A DNA stretch of 64,000 nucleotides from Halpernia sp048269545. Its GTDB lineage: Bacteria > Bacteroidota > Bacteroidia > Flavobacteriales > Weeksellaceae. The notes below the pieces were generated by a model. It searched no databases, was not told the DNA's origin, and saw only the letters and a list, made by a program, of their open reading frames with translations. The stretch lies in assembly GCF_048269545.1 (NCBI RefSeq), contig NZ_JBLXIJ010000004.1, positions 62,001 through 126,000 of the forward strand. The letters are read 5' to 3'. Position numbers and translations under genes: made by a program. Shown piece after piece: positions 34,422 through 43,045 of the stretch (the first letter of the stretch is position 1; the number at the start of each line of letters is the position of its first letter).

Positions 34422-34913
34422 TTAACGATTTCCTAATTCTATTACATTTAAATTTTCTATTTTATCACCATTAATTTCAAATTGCATCATTGTACGCATT
34501 TTATGCCATCCTTGTTTTCCGCAAGCGCCGGGATTTAAATGAAGTAAATTATATTTTTTGTCGTACATCGCTTTTAAAATATGAGAATGCCCAGAAATGA
34601 AAAGTTTTGGTTTGTGTTTTTCAATTTCAATTTTTGATAAAGCAGAATATCTATTTGGATAACCACCGATATGAATCATTAAAACTGAGACTTTTTCACA
34701 TTTAAAATTTAAAACTTCTGGAACAATTTTTCTAATTTTTTCATCATCAATATTGCCATAAACACCGCGGAAAGGTTTTATTTTTTCTAAAGTTTCTAAA
34801 ACTTCTAAGTTTCCAAAATCTCCGGCGTGCCAAATTTCATCGGCATTTTTTGCGTATTCTAAAATACGATCGTCTAAATAAGAATGAGTGTCAGAAAGTA
34901 AGAGGATTTTCAT
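34422..34913 (-). CDS. YfcE/MJ0936-type metallophosphoesterase
   Basis: A 163-residue calcineurin-like phosphoesterase. Metal-binding motifs appear in order: DTHSYLDD (DxH), HAGDFG (GD), GNIDDE (GNxD), HIGGY, and GHSHILK (GHxH). These small enzymes hydrolyse phosphodiesters such as cyclic nucleotides or artificial substrates; the natural substrate is unknown. It is the first gene of a unit with the Smr protein. The upstream 304-base gap holds a dispersed repeat and no gene. Confidence 0.88.
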   Translation of the reverse strand: MKILLLSDTHSYLDDRILEYAKNADEIWHAGDFGNLEVLETLEKIKPFRGVYGNIDDEKIRKIVPEVLNFKCEKVSVLMIHIGGYPNRYSALSKIEIEKHKPKLFISGHSHILKAMYDKKYNLLHLNPGACGKQGWHKMRTMMQFEINGDKIENLNVIELGNR

Positions 34914-34964
34914 TGGTTCAAAGTTGAGATAATTTTTTTGAATTTTAAAAATTTCTTTCTATTA

Positions 34965-35160
34965 TTCTGTTCTTTTGCCTTGATGCAAAAGAACCAAAAA
35001 ATCAAGACTGGAAACTCACCTAAAAATTAAAATTTTGTCCTAAAATTTCCAAACTCGAGCGGAAATTTTAATTGTTTTCTGAGTTGTTTATTTCTTGCCG
35101 CCACTCGGACACTGGAAATTTCTTAACGGTCAAAAGTTTAATTTTCTTAACGGTTCCGTT
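34965..35160. repeat. dispersed intergenic repeat with hairpins
   Basis: A 304-base gap (34914-35217) has no gene. It holds a perfect 10-base hairpin, GTTCTTTTGC (34969-34978) / GCAAAAGAAC (34985-34994), followed by higher-GC sequence than its surroundings and two copies of TTCTTAACGGT (near 35120 and 35144). It resembles a repeat that I recall in many Flavobacteriia intergenic regions. Confidence 0.5.
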
Positions 35161-35205
35161 TCAGAAGTCACTTAAAAAAATACAAATGTGTTGCTTCTAA
35201 TTTTA

Positions 35206-35213
35206 TAAATTTG
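35206..35213 (+). promoter_or_regulatory. -7 box directly before truA
   Basis: TAAATTTG ends four bases before the truA ATG, predicting a leaderless transcript. Confidence 0.5.
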
Positions 35214-35217
35214 CAGA

Positions 35218-35958
35218 ATGCAGCGCTATTTTATAGAATTCAGTTATTTCGGAAAAAATTATTTTGGTTATCAAAGACAGCCACGCGAAATTTCTGTACA
35301 AGAGGTTTTAGAAAAAGCACTTTCTACGAAACTTCGGGAGGAAATAAAAATTGTTGGTGCAGGAAGAACAGACACCGGAGTTCATGCGAAGAAAATGTTT
35401 GCGCACTTCGAAACAGAGCAGATTTTAGACGAGAATTTAGTCTATCAACTGAATAGTTTTTTGCCAGAAGATATTTCTGTAAAACGAATTTTTTTAGTGA
35501 AAAATAATCTTCACGCAAGATTTGATGCCACTTTCAGAACTTATGAATATTTTATTTCTTTGGAGAAAAATCCTTTTAATTTTGATTTTTGCTGGCAAAT
35601 TCGACGAGGGAAAATTGATATAGAAAAAATGAATGAAGCTTGCAAAATTCTTTTTTCAACAACAGATTTTACAAGTTTTGCGAAATTACACGCCGATAAT
35701 AAAACTAATAATTGCAAAATTTATAAAGCGGTTTGGGAACAAAATGGAAGTGAACTAAAATTTACAATTTCTGCTGACAGATTTCTACGAAATATGGTTC
35801 GTGCTATTGTTGGAACAATGGTAGATTTGGGAGCTGGAAAAATTTCACTAGAAGATTTCCACAATATTATTTTAGCAAAAAACCGAAATTTAGCCGGAAC
35901 TTCTGCGTCTCCACAAGGACTTTTTTTGGTTGATGTGGGATATAACTTCGGGCTTTAA
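35218..35958 (+). CDS. truA: tRNA pseudouridine38-40 synthase
   Basis: A 246-residue pseudouridine synthase. It starts RYFIEFSYFGKNYFGYQRQP and has the catalytic AGRTDTGVHAKKMFAHF with the active-site aspartate, FDATFRTYEYFI and the C-terminal FLRNMVRAIVGTMVDLGAG. It isomerises uridines 38-40 in the anticodon arm of many tRNAs. A -7 box lies right before the ATG. It is monocistronic; the 221 bases downstream contain no gene. Confidence 0.95.
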   Translation: MQRYFIEFSYFGKNYFGYQRQPREISVQEVLEKALSTKLREEIKIVGAGRTDTGVHAKKMFAHFETEQILDENLVYQLNSFLPEDISVKRIFLVKNNLHARFDATFRTYEYFISLEKNPFNFDFCWQIRRGKIDIEKMNEACKILFSTTDFTSFAKLHADNKTNNCKIYKAVWEQNGSELKFTISADRFLRNMVRAIVGTMVDLGAGKISLEDFHNIILAKNRNLAGTSASPQGLFLVDVGYNFGL

Positions 35959-36143
35959 GAGCAGAGAAATAAACCACAAAGTCACAAAGTGATTTTTATA
36001 AAATTAAAAGATATAAAGTGAAATTTACCGATTTTAATAAAAATTGTGAACTTTTTAAACGAAAGAATTTGGCTTTAATAATTTTTAAAACTTTATGACT
36101 TAAAACAATTAATTTCTCTCACTGGTAATATAGAAAATCTCAA

Positions 36144-36174
36144 TTGTAAAAGTCTGATTCTTTGTGTAAATTTG
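36144..36174 (+). promoter_or_regulatory. promoter of ABC exporter gene
   Basis: TTG at 36144-36146 and TAAATTTG at 36167-36174 are 20 bases apart, and the box ends five bases before the ATG at 36180. This excludes the in-frame TTG at 36162 as a start. Confidence 0.65.
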
Positions 36175-36179
36175 CCACA

Positions 36180-37919
36180 ATGAAAGAGCAAAGCACGGGC
36201 AAAATTTTAAAAAGACTTTTCGCAATTGGAATGAAATTTCGGTCGTGGTTTATTTTCACGTTAGGAATTTCTATACTTTTAGCTGTAGTTTCCACGTATC
36301 GACCGTATCTTACGATGCAAATTGTGGATCAAGATATAATGCAGTCTAAAGATTTTTCTAAAATGATGCCTCATATTTATATTTTAATTGCGTTGGTTGT
36401 TGGAGAATCTTTTTTAAACTTTTTCTTGGTTTATTTTTCTAATTATATTTCTCAAAACGTCATAAGAGATATTAGAGAACGTCTTTATCACAAACTCATT
36501 TATTTTAAAACTTCTTTTTTTGATAAAACACCAATCGGACAATTAGTTACACGCGCAGTTGGAGATGTTGAAACCATTTCCGTGGTTTATACGGACGGTT
36601 TTTTAATGGTTTTTGGTGATATTCTAAGAATTATTTTCGTTTTAGTAGCGATGTTTTTGGTGAATGTTCATCTAAGTTATATTTCGCTCGCAATTTTACC
36701 TTTGATGGTAATAATCACGAGATTTTTTCAAAAAAAATTAAAAAAAGCCTTTGGTGATGAGAGAACTTGGACAGCCACTCAAAATAGTTTCGTGCAAGAA
36801 AGACTTTCTGGAATGCCAATTATTCAAGTTTTTAATAGACAAGAAGCAGAATTTAAGAAGTTTGATGATATTAATATTCATCTTAAAAGTGCGCTTCTAA
36901 GAACGGTTTTTATTTTCTCACTATTTTTTCCGGTTGTAGAATTAATTTCTTCTATTTTTATTGGTTTAATATTATTTTATGGAGGTTATATTAAAATTTT
37001 TCCGGGAGAAATAATCGCATTTATACAGTATATTTCGATGTTAATTCGCCCGTTGCGACAAATTGCGGATCGTTTTAACAATATCCAAAGAGGTTTAGTT
37101 GGCGCAGAACGTGTTTTGGGAGTTATGGATGAAAATTTTGAAATGGTAAATGAAGGGAAAATTAGTAAAAATACCTTTGAAGGAAAAATAGAATTTAAAA
37201 ATGTTTATTTTTCTTATGATGAAAAACAGGAAGTTTTAAAAGGGATTAGTTTTAAAGTAAATCCAGGCGAAACTGTTGCAATTGTAGGCGCAACTGGAGC
37301 GGGAAAATCTACGGTAATCAGTTTGATTACAAGACTTTATGATATTAATTCTGGGAAAATTTTACTCGATGATGTCAATTTAAAAGATTATGAATTATAT
37401 AATCTTCGACAACACATCGGCGTTGTTTTACAAGATGTTTTTCTTTTCCATGGAACTGTCTTTGAAAATCTTTCTTTCGGTGATAAAAGTGTGACTTTAG
37501 AAAAAATAAAAGCTGTTGCGAAAGATATTGAAGTAGATGATTTTATTGAAAGTTTACCAGGTGGTTATGAATTTGTTGTGAGTGAGAGAGGTTCGTCCAT
37601 TTCACTTGGACAAAGACAATTATTATCGTTTTTGCGCGCATATCTTTCGGATCCGAAAATTTTAATTCTTGATGAAGCTACATCTTCAATTGATATTGAA
37701 AGTGAAAAATTGATTCAAAAAGCGACAGAGAAAATTACCAAAAATAGAACTTCAATTATCATCGCACACCGACTTTCAACAATTGTAAATGCTGATAAAA
37801 TTATTGTGATGGAACACGGTAAAATTGTGGAAGAAGGAACTCATAAAGAGCTTTTGGCGCAAAATGGTTATTATTCTACACTTTATCAAGGACAACTAAT
37901 TGTAGAGGAAAAAGTGTAA
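36180..37919 (+). CDS. ABC exporter, MsbA/multidrug type
   Basis: A 579-residue half-transporter. Six transmembrane helices (residues of about 15-300) are followed by an ATPase domain with Walker A GATGAGKST, a Q-loop, the signature ISLGQRQ and Walker B ILILDEATSSID with its glutamate, then a switch histidine in IIAHRLST. The signature differs from canonical LSGGQ at the third residue. It would export lipids, drugs or other hydrophobic compounds as a homo- or heterodimer. Its substrate is unknown. It stands alone. Confidence 0.92.
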   Translation: MKEQSTGKILKRLFAIGMKFRSWFIFTLGISILLAVVSTYRPYLTMQIVDQDIMQSKDFSKMMPHIYILIALVVGESFLNFFLVYFSNYISQNVIRDIRERLYHKLIYFKTSFFDKTPIGQLVTRAVGDVETISVVYTDGFLMVFGDILRIIFVLVAMFLVNVHLSYISLAILPLMVIITRFFQKKLKKAFGDERTWTATQNSFVQERLSGMPIIQVFNRQEAEFKKFDDINIHLKSALLRTVFIFSLFFPVVELISSIFIGLILFYGGYIKIFPGEIIAFIQYISMLIRPLRQIADRFNNIQRGLVGAERVLGVMDENFEMVNEGKISKNTFEGKIEFKNVYFSYDEKQEVLKGISFKVNPGETVAIVGATGAGKSTVISLITRLYDINSGKILLDDVNLKDYELYNLRQHIGVVLQDVFLFHGTVFENLSFGDKSVTLEKIKAVAKDIEVDDFIESLPGGYEFVVSERGSSISLGQRQLLSFLRAYLSDPKILILDEATSSIDIESEKLIQKATEKITKNRTSIIIAHRLSTIVNADKIIVMEHGKIVEEGTHKELLAQNGYYSTLYQGQLIVEEKV

Positions 37920-37923
37920 ATTT

Positions 37924-38265
37924 CTATAAACCAAATGGTAAAAATGGCAAATCGCTCTTCCAAGAATTTCCATATTTTTTGGTTAAATATTTTGCTAAAA
38001 TAGTATTGTTTTCTGTCGCGATTTTTGAGAGAGTAGAAGTGATTACGCAACCTTCATTTTTTACACCAACTCCATATTTTTTTTGAAATTTTTTAAAATC
38101 TTGAAGTGCAATTCCAAAAGATATAAATTTTGCTTTGCCAGATTTTATTAAATTTTCTATGTTTTCTGAATGATTTTTTTTTGATGAATCTACTTTTGAT
38201 TCATTTTTATTTTGAGCAAAATTTAAAGTGAAAAAAGTGATTAATAAAAGTGATAGAATTTTCAT
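37924..38265 (-). CDS. small exported protein of unknown function
   Basis: A 113-residue protein with a clear signal peptide (LSLLLITFFTLNFAQ, about 1-17). The mature part begins with a lysine/serine-rich stretch and contains the conserved-looking segments FGIALQDFKKFQKKYGVGVKNEGC and LAKYLTKKYGNSWK. I do not recognise the family. It converges on the ABC exporter, four bases after its stop. It is probably periplasmic. Confidence 0.65.
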   Translation of the reverse strand: MKILSLLLITFFTLNFAQNKNESKVDSSKKNHSENIENLIKSGKAKFISFGIALQDFKKFQKKYGVGVKNEGCVITSTLSKIATENNTILAKYLTKKYGNSWKSDLPFLPFGL

Positions 38266-38309
38266 AGGAAGTTTTTGTAGTTGTTTGATGGGTAATTTGA
38301 AGCAAAGTT

Positions 38310-38342
38310 AAACCTCATAGGTTTTTAAAACCTATGAGGTTT
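38310..38342. repeat. perfect 16-base inverted repeat
   Basis: Arms 38310-38325 and 38327-38342 (core ACCTCATAGGTTT / AAACCTATGAGGT) form a near loop-less hairpin. Similar hairpins are common between genes in Flavobacteriia. It marks the left side of a small accessory patch. Confidence 0.85.
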
Positions 38343-38475
38343 GATGTAAAAGTGATTGCCGCTTCAAAGAAAAAATCTCTTCTTAACAGCCGGACAAATC
38401 ATCGAAATTGAAATTAAGCGTCTTGCTCCAAAAAAAATCCGACCAAAAGTAATTGAGCGGATTTTAATTTCTTAG
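38343..38475 (+). other. possible coding remnant
   Basis: Between the hairpin and the P-loop gene lies sequence of slightly higher GC. One frame reads LTAGQIIEIEIKRLAPKK and ends at a TAG near 38475; the segment before it reads KVIAASKKKSLL in another frame. It may be a decayed gene end. AAAATCCG / CGGATTTT near 38440-38470 could also form a weak terminator-like hairpin. I cannot identify the parent gene. Confidence 0.25.
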
Positions 38476-38517
38476 GTTAGGATTCGTGCTGTAGCGAAAA
38501 TGCTTGTAGTACAAATT

Positions 38518-38982
38518 TTACAATTTTTCCACACCAGTCAACCAAGTTTTAAGTTCATCTAAAATCCTATTATCTCTCGCTGCTTGTAAAACCGTCGAAG
38601 CAGGATTAATTCTTTCAACAAAAATGTTTTTTGACACCCAACCCTTACTATGATTAAAATTATTTTCTAGATATTTTCTACCCGCGCCCTTTGTTCTGCA
38701 AGTATTTATAATGATATCAATATCTGAACCCGGATTATTTTCATCATTTTTATGCAGACTTAATAATTTTTCTATTTGTTTTACTTGGTTTAAATCATCA
38801 CCCGCACTGACAAATCCTATTTTTAATTTATTTATCTGTAAAACACCTATTATATCGTGTTTAGAAAAATCAATACCGTGATTAATAGCAGAATAATTAA
38901 TATTTATCCACTCTGCAATAAGCTTTACTTTTGTAGATTTTCCAGTATTACTGACACCTCTTAATGTAAAAAGCTTTTTCAT
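38518..38982 (-). CDS. small P-loop NTPase-like protein
   Basis: A 154-residue protein beginning KLFTLRGVSNTGKSTK, a Walker A motif directly at the N-terminus, with a possible Walker B in DIDIIINTCRTKGAGR near residue 90. No domain beyond a minimal P-loop fold is seen, and no signal peptide, so it should act in the cytoplasm. It starts two bases after the stop of the leucine-rich-repeat gene, so the two are co-transcribed. An exported repeat protein paired with a cytoplasmic NTPase is unusual; the role is unknown. Confidence 0.7.
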   Translation of the reverse strand: MKKLFTLRGVSNTGKSTKVKLIAEWININYSAINHGIDFSKHDIIGVLQINKLKIGFVSAGDDLNQVKQIEKLLSLHKNDENNPGSDIDIIINTCRTKGAGRKYLENNFNHSKGWVSKNIFVERINPASTVLQAARDNRILDELKTWLTGVEKL

Positions 38983-38984
38983 AA

Positions 38985-40154
38985 TTATTCTTTTATTATT
39001 TTTTCTGTTTGTACGCCTTTGTCGGTTGTTACTGTTACAAGAAAATTACCTTTTGGCAATTCTGAAACATTCGTTTCTTTTTGGAAAGATGTTTTTATTA
39101 GTTGTCCATTAATTGAATAAATTTCGATTTTTTGAAACTTATTTTCTGTTTGAATATTAAGTGTGTTTTTTACAGGATTTGGGTATAATTTTAATTTGGA
39201 TTTTTGGATATCGCTTACAGACATATAATTACAATTTATATTATAAGTTGCCCAACTATCCTTGTTTAACCAGTTAGAAGTAGAATAAGCTATATCATCA
39301 ACTTGGATACAAGTAAGATTTGGATTAACTGTAGCGTTAAAAGTAGTAATTTTTGAATTTTGTCCATTTTTTACATTAAGACTAAACAATTGGTTATTAT
39401 TACATCTTAAATCATTTAAAGCAACATTCTTGCTTACATCAAGATTTTTCAATTGATTTTGAAAACAAACCAAACTTTTCAAAGCAGTATTTTTACTTAC
39501 GTCTAGACTTGTTAATTTATTTATCGCACAAATAAAACTTGTTAAAGCAGTATTTTTAGTAACGTCTAAACTCGTAAGTTGATTTGAATCACAAAATAAA
39601 GTTGTCAAAGCAGTATTTTTGCTTACGTCCAAATTGGTTAACTGATTATCATAGCAAGTTAAAACCTTCAAAGCAGTATTTTTGCTCACATTCAAAGTAG
39701 TTAATTTATTTTGGTCACACTCAAGTTGTCTTATAGCATTATTTGTAGTTACGTCTAAATTTGTTAGTTGATTTTCATAGCACAAAAAATTCTGCAAAGC
39801 AACATTTTTGCTTACGTCCAAATTGGTTAATTGGTTTCCGTCACAATATAAATCTGTCAAGGCAATATTTTTACTCACATTCAAGTTTGTTAGTTGATTT
39901 TTACTACACCATAAATTCGTCAACTTTACAAAATATTCAATTCCCGTCAAATCTGCAATATTTTTGGAAGGACAATAAATTTGTCCAGTGTAGTTATTCG
40001 CTTCAGAAATCTGTATTTCATTATCGCCGTTAGTGTTGATAGAAGAATTGCCAACTAAATATGCTTTAAAATTAACATCTGGGATATTTACAATTTGGGC
40101 ATAAGTAAAAGAACAAAAAAGCAACGCTGTAAGAACCAATAAAATTTTTCTCAT
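38985..40154 (-). CDS. leucine-rich-repeat protein with T9SS sorting domain
   Basis: A 389-residue secreted protein: signal peptide (about 1-19), a short N-terminal cap (VNIPDVNFKAYLVG), about ten 21-residue leucine-rich repeats of the form LTNLDVSKNTALTxLxCxxNQ, then a type IX C-terminal sorting domain (KLKLYPNPVKNTLNI ... EKIIKE). It should cross the outer membrane by the type IX system and be anchored or released at the surface, probably binding proteins or host material. It lies upstream of the P-loop gene in one operon and is divergent from an XRE regulator. Confidence 0.9.
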   Translation of the reverse strand: MRKILLVLTALLFCSFTYAQIVNIPDVNFKAYLVGNSSINTNGDNEIQISEANNYTGQIYCPSKNIADLTGIEYFVKLTNLWCSKNQLTNLNVSKNIALTDLYCDGNQLTNLDVSKNVALQNFLCYENQLTNLDVTTNNAIRQLECDQNKLTTLNVSKNTALKVLTCYDNQLTNLDVSKNTALTTLFCDSNQLTSLDVTKNTALTSFICAINKLTSLDVSKNTALKSLVCFQNQLKNLDVSKNVALNDLRCNNNQLFSLNVKNGQNSKITTFNATVNPNLTCIQVDDIAYSTSNWLNKDSWATYNINCNYMSVSDIQKSKLKLYPNPVKNTLNIQTENKFQKIEIYSINGQLIKTSFQKETNVSELPKGNFLVTVTTDKGVQTEKIIKE

Positions 40155-40257
40155 TATTTATTTTTTTAAATTTGTCAATATTATCTTATTTATAAGTGAT
40201 TTTCGGGATTTAAATTACTTGCTTAAGAAAAAAATTACTGAAACGAAAAAATTATAT

Positions 40258-40265
40258 TAAATTTG
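40258..40265 (+). promoter_or_regulatory. -7 box of XRE regulator gene
   Basis: TAAATTTG lies 14 bases before the ATG at 40280, in the 125-base divergent region shared with the LRR operon. No -33 TTG at the usual spacing. Confidence 0.45.
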
Positions 40266-40279
40266 ATGAAAATTAAATT

Positions 40280-40633
40280 ATGGCTCTCGGTGAAAAACTA
40301 AAACAAGCACGTCTTAATAAAAACTTTTCGCAGGAATATATGGCGGAAGTTTTGCAGATCTCCCAAAAAACCTATTCTAATTTCGAGAACAACAAAACCA
40401 AACCTGATTTCAGCCAGATTGAAGAAATTTCTAAAGTTTTAGAAGCAAGTGTTTTAGATTTTCTGTCGGATGAAAAACTTGCATTTAATTATAATAATGT
40501 AAATGGTGGAAATAATGGCTTTGTTATCAACCAACTTTCAGAAAAAATATTAGAGCAATACGAACTGAGAATTAAAAGATTAGAAGAAGATAATATTTAT
40601 CTGAAAACTTTACTCGATAAATTTGTAAATTAA
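40280..40633 (+). CDS. XRE-family regulator with C-terminal coiled coil
   Basis: A 117-residue protein. Residues of about 5-60 are a lambda-repressor-like helix-turn-helix (LKQARLNKNFSQEYMAEVLQISQKTYSNFE), and the C-terminus (EQYELRIKRLEEDNIYLKTLL) is a short coiled coil that probably dimerises. It is transcribed away from the LRR/P-loop operon and could control it or itself. A terminator shared with groEL lies downstream. Confidence 0.82.
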   Translation: MALGEKLKQARLNKNFSQEYMAEVLQISQKTYSNFENNKTKPDFSQIEEISKVLEASVLDFLSDEKLAFNYNNVNGGNNGFVINQLSEKILEQYELRIKRLEEDNIYLKTLLDKFVN

Positions 40634-40677
40634 ATATTTTAAAATATACGATAGTGTTTCTACAGAATATAAAACGA

Positions 40678-40708
40678 AAAATCCGCTCAGAAAATTCTGA
40701 ACGGATTT
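40678..40708. terminator. terminator downstream of groEL
   Basis: Stem AAATCCG(C)TCAG / CTGA(A)CGGATTT with an A-run on the left (T-run for groEL) and T/A sequence on the right, so it can serve both convergent genes. Confidence 0.7.
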
Positions 40709-40755
40709 ATATTTAATAAAAGTCTACAAACTTCAAGCTTCCGACTCTCATTTTA

Positions 40756-42381
40756 TTACATCATTCCGGGCATTCCACCGCCCATTCCGCCCATCGCTGG
40801 TTCGTCTTTTGCAACTTCTGTGATGACACATTCTGTTGTTAAAAGCATTCCTGCAACTGATGCTGCGTTTTCTAAAGCCACACGAACTACTTTCGTAGGA
40901 TCGATAATTCCAGCTTCAAACATTTGTACATATTCGTCGGTTTTAGCATTGAAACCAAAATCTCCTTTTCCATCTGCAACTTTCGCTACAACTACGGAAC
41001 CTTCTCCGCCTGCATTTGCAACAATTTGTCTTAATGGTTCTTCAATTGCACGTTTTACAATTTTTATTCCAGTTGCTTCGTCTTGGTTTTCAGCTTCTAC
41101 TTTGATAGCAGAAATAGCTCTTACCAAAGCAACGCCACCTCCTGCAACGATACCTTCTTCTACAGCAGCTCTTGTTGCATGAAGTGCATCATCTACACGG
41201 TCTTTTTTCTCTTTCATTTCGATTTCAGAAGCTGCGCCAATGTAAAGAACTGCAACTCCACCTGCTAATTTTGCCAATCTTTCTTGCAATTTTTCACGGT
41301 CGTAATCTGAAGTTGTAGTTTCAACTTGTGCTTTAATTTGGTTTACTCTTCCTTTGATTAAACTTTCTTCACCGGCTCCGTTTACAATTGTAGTATTTTC
41401 TTTATCAATTGTTACTTTTTCAGCTGTTCCAAGCATTTCTATAGTTGCATTTTCCATAGTGAAACCTCTGTCTTCTGAGATTACAGTTCCGCCGGTTAAA
41501 ATTGCGATATCTTCTAAAAGTGCTTTTCTTCTATCTCCAAAACCAGGTGCTTTTACAGCAGCAATTTTTAAAGAACCTCTTAATTTATTTACAACTAAAG
41601 TTGCTAAAGCCTCGCCTTCAACTTCTTCACAAATAATTAATAAAGATTTCCCTGATTGTGCAACTGGTTCTAAAATTGGTAACAAATCTTTCATTGAAGA
41701 GATTTTTTTCTCAACCAATAAAATATAAGGATTTTCCAATTCAGTAATCATTTTTTCTGGATTGGTTACGAAATATGGAGATTGATAACCGCGGTCAAAT
41801 TGCATCCCTTCCACAACATCAACTGTTGTATCAATTCCTTTTGCTTCTTCAACAGTAATTACACCTTCTTTCCCAACTTTTCCGAAAGCTTCAGCGATTA
41901 ATGCACCGATATTTTCATCATTGTTTGCAGAAACTGACGCCACTTGTTTAATTTTTTCAGAATCGTTTCCAACTTCTTGAGATTGAGATTTAAGATTTTC
42001 TACAACAGCTTTTACCGCTTTGTCGATTCCTCTTTTTAAATCCATTGGATTTGCGCCTGCTGCAACATTTTTCAAACCTTCACGAACGATTGCTTGAGCT
42101 AAAACAGTTGCGGTTGTAGTTCCATCTCCTGCAATATCATTGGTTTTAGAAGCAACTTCTTTCACCATTTGCGCGCCCATATTTTCAACTTTATCTTCCA
42201 GTTCAATTTCTTTTGCCACTGAAACACCATCTTTAGTTACGTGTGGTGCACCGAAAGATTTTTCAATAACTACATTTCTACCTTTTGGTCCTAATGTAAC
42301 TTTTACTGCATTTGCTAAAGCATCTACTCCTCTTTTTAATGCATCTCTCGAATCAATATCGAATTTTATTTCTTTTGCCAT
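40756..42381 (-). CDS. groL: chaperonin GroEL
   Basis: A 541-residue chaperonin. It begins AKEIKFDIDSRDALKRGVD, has the ATP-binding LGPKGRNVV and GDGTTTATVLAQ motifs, the apical DRGYQSPYF segment and the C-terminal GGM repeat tail ending in MPGMM. Fourteen copies form the double ring that folds proteins under the GroES lid. It follows groES by 74 bases in one operon. Confidence 0.98.
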   Translation of the reverse strand: MAKEIKFDIDSRDALKRGVDALANAVKVTLGPKGRNVVIEKSFGAPHVTKDGVSVAKEIELEDKVENMGAQMVKEVASKTNDIAGDGTTTATVLAQAIVREGLKNVAAGANPMDLKRGIDKAVKAVVENLKSQSQEVGNDSEKIKQVASVSANNDENIGALIAEAFGKVGKEGVITVEEAKGIDTTVDVVEGMQFDRGYQSPYFVTNPEKMITELENPYILLVEKKISSMKDLLPILEPVAQSGKSLLIICEEVEGEALATLVVNKLRGSLKIAAVKAPGFGDRRKALLEDIAILTGGTVISEDRGFTMENATIEMLGTAEKVTIDKENTTIVNGAGEESLIKGRVNQIKAQVETTTSDYDREKLQERLAKLAGGVAVLYIGAASEIEMKEKKDRVDDALHATRAAVEEGIVAGGGVALVRAISAIKVEAENQDEATGIKIVKRAIEEPLRQIVANAGGEGSVVVAKVADGKGDFGFNAKTDEYVQMFEAGIIDPTKVVRVALENAASVAGMLLTTECVITEVAKDEPAMGGMGGGMPGMM

Positions 42382-42455
42382 TTTTTATTTTTTTATGTAA
42401 GTTGTATGAAATACAAAAAACTTTATAATTATTTTTAATTTATTTATATGAATTT

Positions 42456-42734
42456 TTAACCTAAGATTCCTAAAATATCAGATTCTTTCACGATTAAATA
42501 ATCTTTACCATCAATTTTTAATTCTGAACCAGAATATTTTCCATAAAGTACTTTATCTCCAACTTTTACAGTCATCGGTTCATCTACTTTTCCATTTCCA
42601 GCTGCAATTACAGTTCCTTCTTGTGGCTTTTCTTTTGCAGTATCTGGAATAATAATTCCGGATGTGGTTTTTGTTTCAGCTTTTGTCGGTTCTACTAAAA
42701 CGCGATCTGCTAAAGGTCTAAAATTTACTGACAT
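42456..42734 (-). CDS. groS: co-chaperonin GroES
   Basis: A 92-residue protein with NFRPLADRVLVEP at the N-terminus, the mobile loop (TKTTSGIIIPDTAKE) that contacts GroEL, and GDKVLYGKYSGSEL. Seven copies cap the GroEL ring. It is the first gene of the groES-groEL operon. I see no CIRCE inverted repeat upstream, so control is probably by another route. Confidence 0.97.
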   Translation of the reverse strand: MSVNFRPLADRVLVEPTKAETKTTSGIIIPDTAKEKPQEGTVIAAGNGKVDEPMTVKVGDKVLYGKYSGSELKIDGKDYLIVKESDILGILG

Positions 42735-43045
42735 ATTTATATATTTTTTTAAAGTTCTGTTTTAGAATTCTCCATAATTATGCCAATTGATTTTAAGTAT
42801 AATTAGTATTCTTTTTGTAAAAATTTGTCAGATTTAATTTCAGCGATTCGGAAATAATGTCATATAAATACTTTTTTTTAAACTTAAAAATAACTATTTT
42901 TTTCTGACTTTTGAATTTTCTCAATGAAAAATTTCCTTTAAAAAAAACGTAAATTTGTTATGTGAAAAGCATTTGAAAATCTTCAAAATCCAAAAAGATT
43001 AAGAAAAGCAATTGCATTTGACTATACAAAAATAGAAATTGACAA
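42735..43045. other. groES-uvrC intergenic region
   Basis: This 311-base divergent region holds no gene. On the plus strand TAAATTTG at 42950-42957 could be a uvrC -7 box, giving a leader of about 85 bases. No exact groES -7 box and no heat-shock operator are seen. Confidence 0.4.

Noticed and set aside
40820..42400. Long frames opposite groEL
   Set aside because: They are antisense shadows of the strongly biased groEL codons and have no family features.
42735..43045. CIRCE heat-shock operator before groES
   Set aside because: No TTAGCACTC-N9-GAGTGCTAA-like repeat is present.
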